Of a DNA stretch of 64,000 nt, positions 60,960 through 64,000 are shown piece after piece. Source of the DNA: Marivita cryptomonadis (lineage in GTDB: Bacteria > Pseudomonadota > Alphaproteobacteria > Rhodobacterales > Rhodobacteraceae); the NCBI RefSeq assembly GCF_002115725.1, contig NZ_JFKD01000016.1, positions 1-64,000 of the forward strand. Direction: 5' to 3'. The notes below the pieces were generated by a model. The model did no database searches. It saw only the letters and a list, made by a program, of their open reading frames with translations, and had not been told where the DNA came from. Position numbers and translations under genes: made by a program. Each line of letters opens with the position of its first letter. The first letter of the stretch is position 1.

Positions 60960-61229
60960 ATGGCTGGTGGTTGGGCACGCGACGGCGCAGTACAAGAGCA
61001 GATAGATGCGTCGATCAATGACGAGCTGGCGCGGCTGAAAGCACGCAAGGGTCCGGAGGGCGAAAGCCTGACCCAGTGTGCCGAATGCGACGAACCTATC
61101 CCAGAAAAGCGCCGGGTCGCCATTCCCGGCGTGAAGCTTTGCATCGATTGCCAGAATGAGCGTGACGGGACCTATCAGACACGCGGCGGGATAAACCGGC
61201 GCGGATCGAAGGACAGCCAGTTGAAGTAA
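60960..61229 (+). CDS. DksA/TraR C4-type zinc finger protein
   Basis: An 89-residue protein with a helical N-terminus (DGAVQEQIDASINDELARLK) and the C4 finger C40-x2-C43 ... C61-x2-C64 in QCAECDEPIPEKRRVAIPGVKLCIDCQ split over residues 39-65. This is the short TraR/YbiI form, which binds in the RNA polymerase secondary channel and alters promoter response. It lacks most of the coiled coil of full DksA. ATCGGAGGAACG precedes the ATG. Confidence 0.92.
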   Translation: MAGGWARDGAVQEQIDASINDELARLKARKGPEGESLTQCAECDEPIPEKRRVAIPGVKLCIDCQNERDGTYQTRGGINRRGSKDSQLK

Positions 61230-61340
61230 AATGTGCGGGCAGACGCCCGCGCAGGATATCTCGCCTATGGCTCGGGATTGGCGCGGGCTGGACGCTGTGT
61301 GCTTTCACCACCCGTCAAGGTTAACGCGCTGCGTTGTGCC

Positions 61341-61410
61341 AGCATATTTACCAAAAAGAAGAAGCAGGGAATGGTGTGCATCCCCTGCTTCTTCTTTTTC
61401 CAAATATGCA
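61341..61410. repeat. Inverted pair of dispersed repeat tails, copy E
   Basis: Plus-strand AGCATATTTACCAAAAAGAA, GAAGCAGGGA (61341-61370) faces its complement TCCCCTGCTTCTTCTTTTTC, CAAATATGCA (61381-61410) with 10 bases between. Each half has the tail sequence of the composite repeat, one oriented with the zinc-finger gene and one with pepF. Together they could form a long hairpin at the convergent 3' ends. The rest of the 215-base gap shows no gene. Confidence 0.85.
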
Positions 61411-61444
61411 CTTGCAACGCCTTAAACGGCGCCCCGCCAGAGGA

Positions 61445-63265
61445 TCACGCCTCCATAGCTTCCAATTCGTCTATGAAGCCAGAGATCATCTCGAGACCCT
61501 TGTCCCAGAATTTCGGATCACTGGCATCGAGACCGAAGGGGGCCAGCAATTCCTTGTGGTGCTTTGATCCGCCTGCTTTGAGCATGTCGAAATACTTGTC
61601 CTGGAACCCGTCGGGGTTTTCCTCGTAAACCGCATAGAGCGCGTTCACGAGACCGTCGCCGAATGCGTAGGCGTAGACATAGAAAGGCGAGTGCACGAAG
61701 TGGGGGATGAAGGCCCAGAAGGTCTCGTACCCGTCCATAAATTCGAATGCAGGTCCTAGGGATTCTGCCTGCACCGACATCCAGAGCGCGTTGATGTCAT
61801 CGGGTGTCAGCTCACCACCGCGGCGCGCCTCGTGCAGTTTGCATTCGAAATCGTAGAAGGCGATTTGACGGACAACGGTGTTGATCATGTCCTCGACCTT
61901 GCCGGCCAGCAGCACCTTTTTTTCGGCATCGTCCTTGGCGTTGTCGAGCATGCGTCGGAAGGTGAGCATTTCGCCAAAGACTGATGCGGTTTCTGCCAGT
62001 GTGAGGGGCGTGGAGGCCAGCATCTCGCCCTGTTCGGCGGCAAGCACCTGATGCACGCCGTGGCCCAATTCATGCGCGAGGGTCATCACATCACGTGGTT
62101 TGCCAAGGTAGTTGAGCATCACGTAGGGGTGCACATCGGTGACTGTGGGATGTGCGAAGGCCCCGGGCGCTTTACCCGGTTTCACGGCGGCGTCGATCCA
62201 GCCATCTGTGAAGAATGGCTTGGCGATGTCACCCATGCGCGGATCGAATTCGGAATATGCGTTCATCACCGTCGCTTCGGCTTCGTTCCAGTCCACGATG
62301 CGCGTGGCTTCCATGGGGAGCGGCGCGTTGCGATCCCACACCTGCATCACGTCGAGGCCCAGCCATTTGCGCTTGAGCTCATAATAGCGGTGGCTGAGTT
62401 TGGGGTAAGCTGCGACCACAGCGTTGCGCAGGGCTTCGACCACCTCCGGTTCGACATCGTTGCTGAGGTGGCGGCCGGTCTGGGCGGTCGGCATGCCGCG
62501 CCAACGGTCCATGACCTCTTTTTCCTTGGCCTGCGTGTTGTGGACACGGGCGAAAATCTTGATGTTCTCGGCAAAGACGGCGGCAAGTTCTTTGGCGGCG
62601 GCTTCGCGCACAGAGCGGTCCTGTTCGGTGAGCAGGTTCAGCGTGCCTTCGATGCTGAGCGGCTCGCCGTCCACTTCGAAGTCGAGGCCTGCGATGGTCT
62701 CATCAAACAAGCGCTCCCACGCATCGCCGACGACACCCATGTCGTGCAGGAATTTCTCCATCTCGTCGGATAGCTGATAAGGTTTCATCGCGCGGATGCG
62801 TCGGATGGCAGGTTTGTAGCGGGCGAGGTCTGCGTTGGCATCAAACAGTGCGTCCACAGTGGCGTCGTCAACCCGGTTCAGCTCCAGCGTGAAGAAGACC
62901 AGCGGCGTGGTGTAGATGGTGATCTTTTCCTGATGGTCCGATAGAAACTTGGCGCGCTGGGCGTCGGTTGTCAGCTGGTAGTAGCGCAGCCCGGCATAGG
63001 ACATGATGCGTCCGGCAATGTTTTCGATCTTCTCGTGGCGGTGGATTGCTGTGAGGAATTCTGCGGCACTCAGACCTGCCAGCTTGCCTTCGTAATCGGC
63101 AGCAAAGCTGCGGCAGGCCTCTTCGAGCCAGTCAAGATCGCGCTTCAGTTCAGCGGCGTCATCCGACGGATAGAGGTCTGTCAGGTCCCATTCCGGCAGG
63201 TCCCCCAGATTTTTGCTGCCGCTCTGGGCGTTGGCGTCATAGGTTAGGGTGGGGGTGCGCAGCAT
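61445..63265 (-). CDS. pepF: Oligoendopeptidase F, M3 family
   Basis: A 606-residue cytoplasmic zinc metallopeptidase that degrades oligopeptides. The active site is MTLAHELGHGVHQVLAAEQG (HExxH), with ETASVFGEMLTFRRML supplying the third ligand and FVHSPFYVYAYAFGDGLVNAL near the C-terminus. Length matches the PepF group (about 600). The 54 bases to the next gene suggest it follows the amidohydrolase in one transcript. Confidence 0.95.
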   Translation of the reverse strand: MLRTPTLTYDANAQSGSKNLGDLPEWDLTDLYPSDDAAELKRDLDWLEEACRSFAADYEGKLAGLSAAEFLTAIHRHEKIENIAGRIMSYAGLRYYQLTTDAQRAKFLSDHQEKITIYTTPLVFFTLELNRVDDATVDALFDANADLARYKPAIRRIRAMKPYQLSDEMEKFLHDMGVVGDAWERLFDETIAGLDFEVDGEPLSIEGTLNLLTEQDRSVREAAAKELAAVFAENIKIFARVHNTQAKEKEVMDRWRGMPTAQTGRHLSNDVEPEVVEALRNAVVAAYPKLSHRYYELKRKWLGLDVMQVWDRNAPLPMEATRIVDWNEAEATVMNAYSEFDPRMGDIAKPFFTDGWIDAAVKPGKAPGAFAHPTVTDVHPYVMLNYLGKPRDVMTLAHELGHGVHQVLAAEQGEMLASTPLTLAETASVFGEMLTFRRMLDNAKDDAEKKVLLAGKVEDMINTVVRQIAFYDFECKLHEARRGGELTPDDINALWMSVQAESLGPAFEFMDGYETFWAFIPHFVHSPFYVYAYAFGDGLVNALYAVYEENPDGFQDKYFDMLKAGGSKHHKELLAPFGLDASDPKFWDKGLEMISGFIDELEAMEA

Positions 63266-63319
63266 GGGTCGTCTCCTGTTCTTTGTTGCCTTGGAACCTG
63301 TGCCGTGCGGACAGAAGGT

Positions 63320-64000
63320 TCAAGGGGCAAAGCCATAGAGCGTCGCGGGATTGTCGGTAAAAAGCTTCTGACGGGTGGTGCCGTCAGGTATCGCGTCGAG
63401 CAGGGTGCCGAGTTGCTGGCCCGCATCCGGCATGGGCACACCGTTCAGCATCAGGTGGGGCCAGTCGCTGCCCCAGAGGATGCGGTCGGGGTTCGCCTGT
63501 GCCAGTCGTTGAATCAGTGTTTGCGGCTCGGGCGAGTGGCGGTAGGTGGCGCTGAGTTTGGTCCAGCAATGGCCGTCCGCCAGCAGGCGTTCCAGCGCTT
63601 TCTGTCCTTCGGTCATTCCAAACGCGGGGTCGGGCCATGCACAATGGTCGAAGACGATTTGTACGGGCAGGGTGGGCACTTGCGGGGCCAGTTCTTCGAG
63701 GTGCAGGTGGGAGTGGGCGAGCATTTCGACATGCAGGCCATAGTCGGCCAATATCGGCGCGAGGCGTTTCATTCCCTCCCAACTTAGCAGCCCGCCATGC
63801 ACGTAGTTCAGGCGCACCGCCTTGCAGCCTTTCCCGGCGAGTGCAGCGATTTCGGCCTCAGACGCGTTGTCAGAGATCAAGCACACAGCGCGGAACTGGT
63901 CACCCATGCGGCGGGTGGCCTCAAGCGTGATGCTGTTGTCGCCGCCATAGAGGATCGAGTGCACCATGACGCCGCGTGTACAGCCAAGAAGGCCGAGATG
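63320..64000 (-). CDS. Amidohydrolase family protein (LigI-like), truncated by the window edge
   Basis: The frame stays open to the window end, so at least 227 residues of the C-terminal part are present; the apparent ATG at 63967 is internal. SILYGGDNSITLEATRRMG, AVRLNYVHGG, QIVFDHCAWPDP, KLSATYRHS and ILWGSDWPHLML match the TIM-barrel amidohydrolase-2 family, with the metal or catalytic aspartate in GSDWPH. Members include 2-pyrone-4,6-dicarboxylate lactonase and sugar lactonases; the substrate is open. Confidence 0.85.
   Translation of the reverse strand, partial: HLGLLGCTRGVMVHSILYGGDNSITLEATRRMGDQFRAVCLISDNASEAEIAALAGKGCKAVRLNYVHGGLLSWEGMKRLAPILADYGLHVEMLAHSHLHLEELAPQVPTLPVQIVFDHCAWPDPAFGMTEGQKALERLLADGHCWTKLSATYRHSPEPQTLIQRLAQANPDRILWGSDWPHLMLNGVPMPDAGQQLGTLLDAIPDGTTRQKLFTDNPATLYGFAP

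Noticed and set aside
61341..61410. CRISPR-like or transposon terminal repeats
   Set aside because: Only two inverted copies with a 10-base centre, no spacer array, no transposase and no target duplication visible.

Overview
The window is a chromosomal segment of a marine alphaproteobacterium of the Rhodobacteraceae (Roseobacter group). I infer this from the high GC content, the proteins (DUF4167, DUF1499, a long bL9, an IscR without its cysteine triad, an iscR-iscS-sufBCDS cluster with embedded extra genes) and the style of dispersed intergenic palindromes. No insertion sequence, integrase, prophage, CRISPR array or rRNA was seen. The one RNA gene is tRNA-Leu(UAG).

Layout, left to right. 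0-4.5 kb: the end of an oxidative N-demethylase-like gene, a lytic transglycosylase, two membrane proteins of unknown role, and the nitrogen-assimilation operon glnB-glnA with a candidate NtrC site upstream. 4.7-9 kb: NAD(P)HX repair enzyme, tRNA-Leu, a TPR-methyltransferase and an unexpected stand-alone protein resembling the ExoY/CyaA/edema-factor nucleotidyl cyclase toxins. 9-16.5 kb: trigger factor, a Tat-exported CpdB-like nucleotidase, an enolase-superfamily enzyme and a large AdiA-like amino-acid decarboxylase. 16.6-18 kb: rpsF-rpsR-rplI. 18-24 kb: YceI, a cytochrome b561-YceI fusion, fatty-acid genes fabD-fabG-acpP, and mazG. 23.7-29 kb: an M20 amidohydrolase, agmatinase, DUF1499, prfA-prmC and DUF4167. 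29-36.6 kb, minus strand: the outer-membrane biogenesis run lptF-lptG-lptD-surA-pdxA-rsmA, most junctions overlapping by 4-13 bases. 36.7-40.2 kb: pepA-holC and lpdA. 40.3-42.6 kb, minus strand: four small metabolic or unknown genes.

42.6-52.9 kb is the iron-sulfur cluster assembly locus: iscR, a short IscS-type desulfurase, sufB, a 59-residue membrane peptide, a YbjQ protein, an FkbM methyltransferase, sufC, sufD, two Yip1-like membrane proteins and sufS, then a GlcG/HbpS-like protein and a class I amidotransferase. Its promoter carries a perfect Irr-type iron box laid over the -10 element. 53-56 kb, minus strand: an SDR, kynA and kynU (tryptophan to anthranilate). 55.8-64 kb: a secreted metallo-beta-lactamase-fold protein with an altered metal motif behind an ATTC-N8-GAAT operator, choline-sulfatase betC behind a highly folded leader, a secreted nuclease, YdcH, a periplasmic glutathione peroxidase, a methyltransferase, a DksA/TraR-type zinc finger protein, oligoendopeptidase F and a truncated amidohydrolase.

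Two dispersed intergenic repeat families stand out: (i) 22-24-base palindromes centred on TTCGTACGAA, usually in pairs; (ii) a composite element made of a GGGGGC/GCCCCC hairpin, a second variable hairpin, and the tail GCATATTTGGAAAAAGAAG, at or near gene 3' ends. The strongest biological surprise is the toxin-type cyclase at 7728-8825. All functional calls rest on motif recognition by reading; no database search was run.
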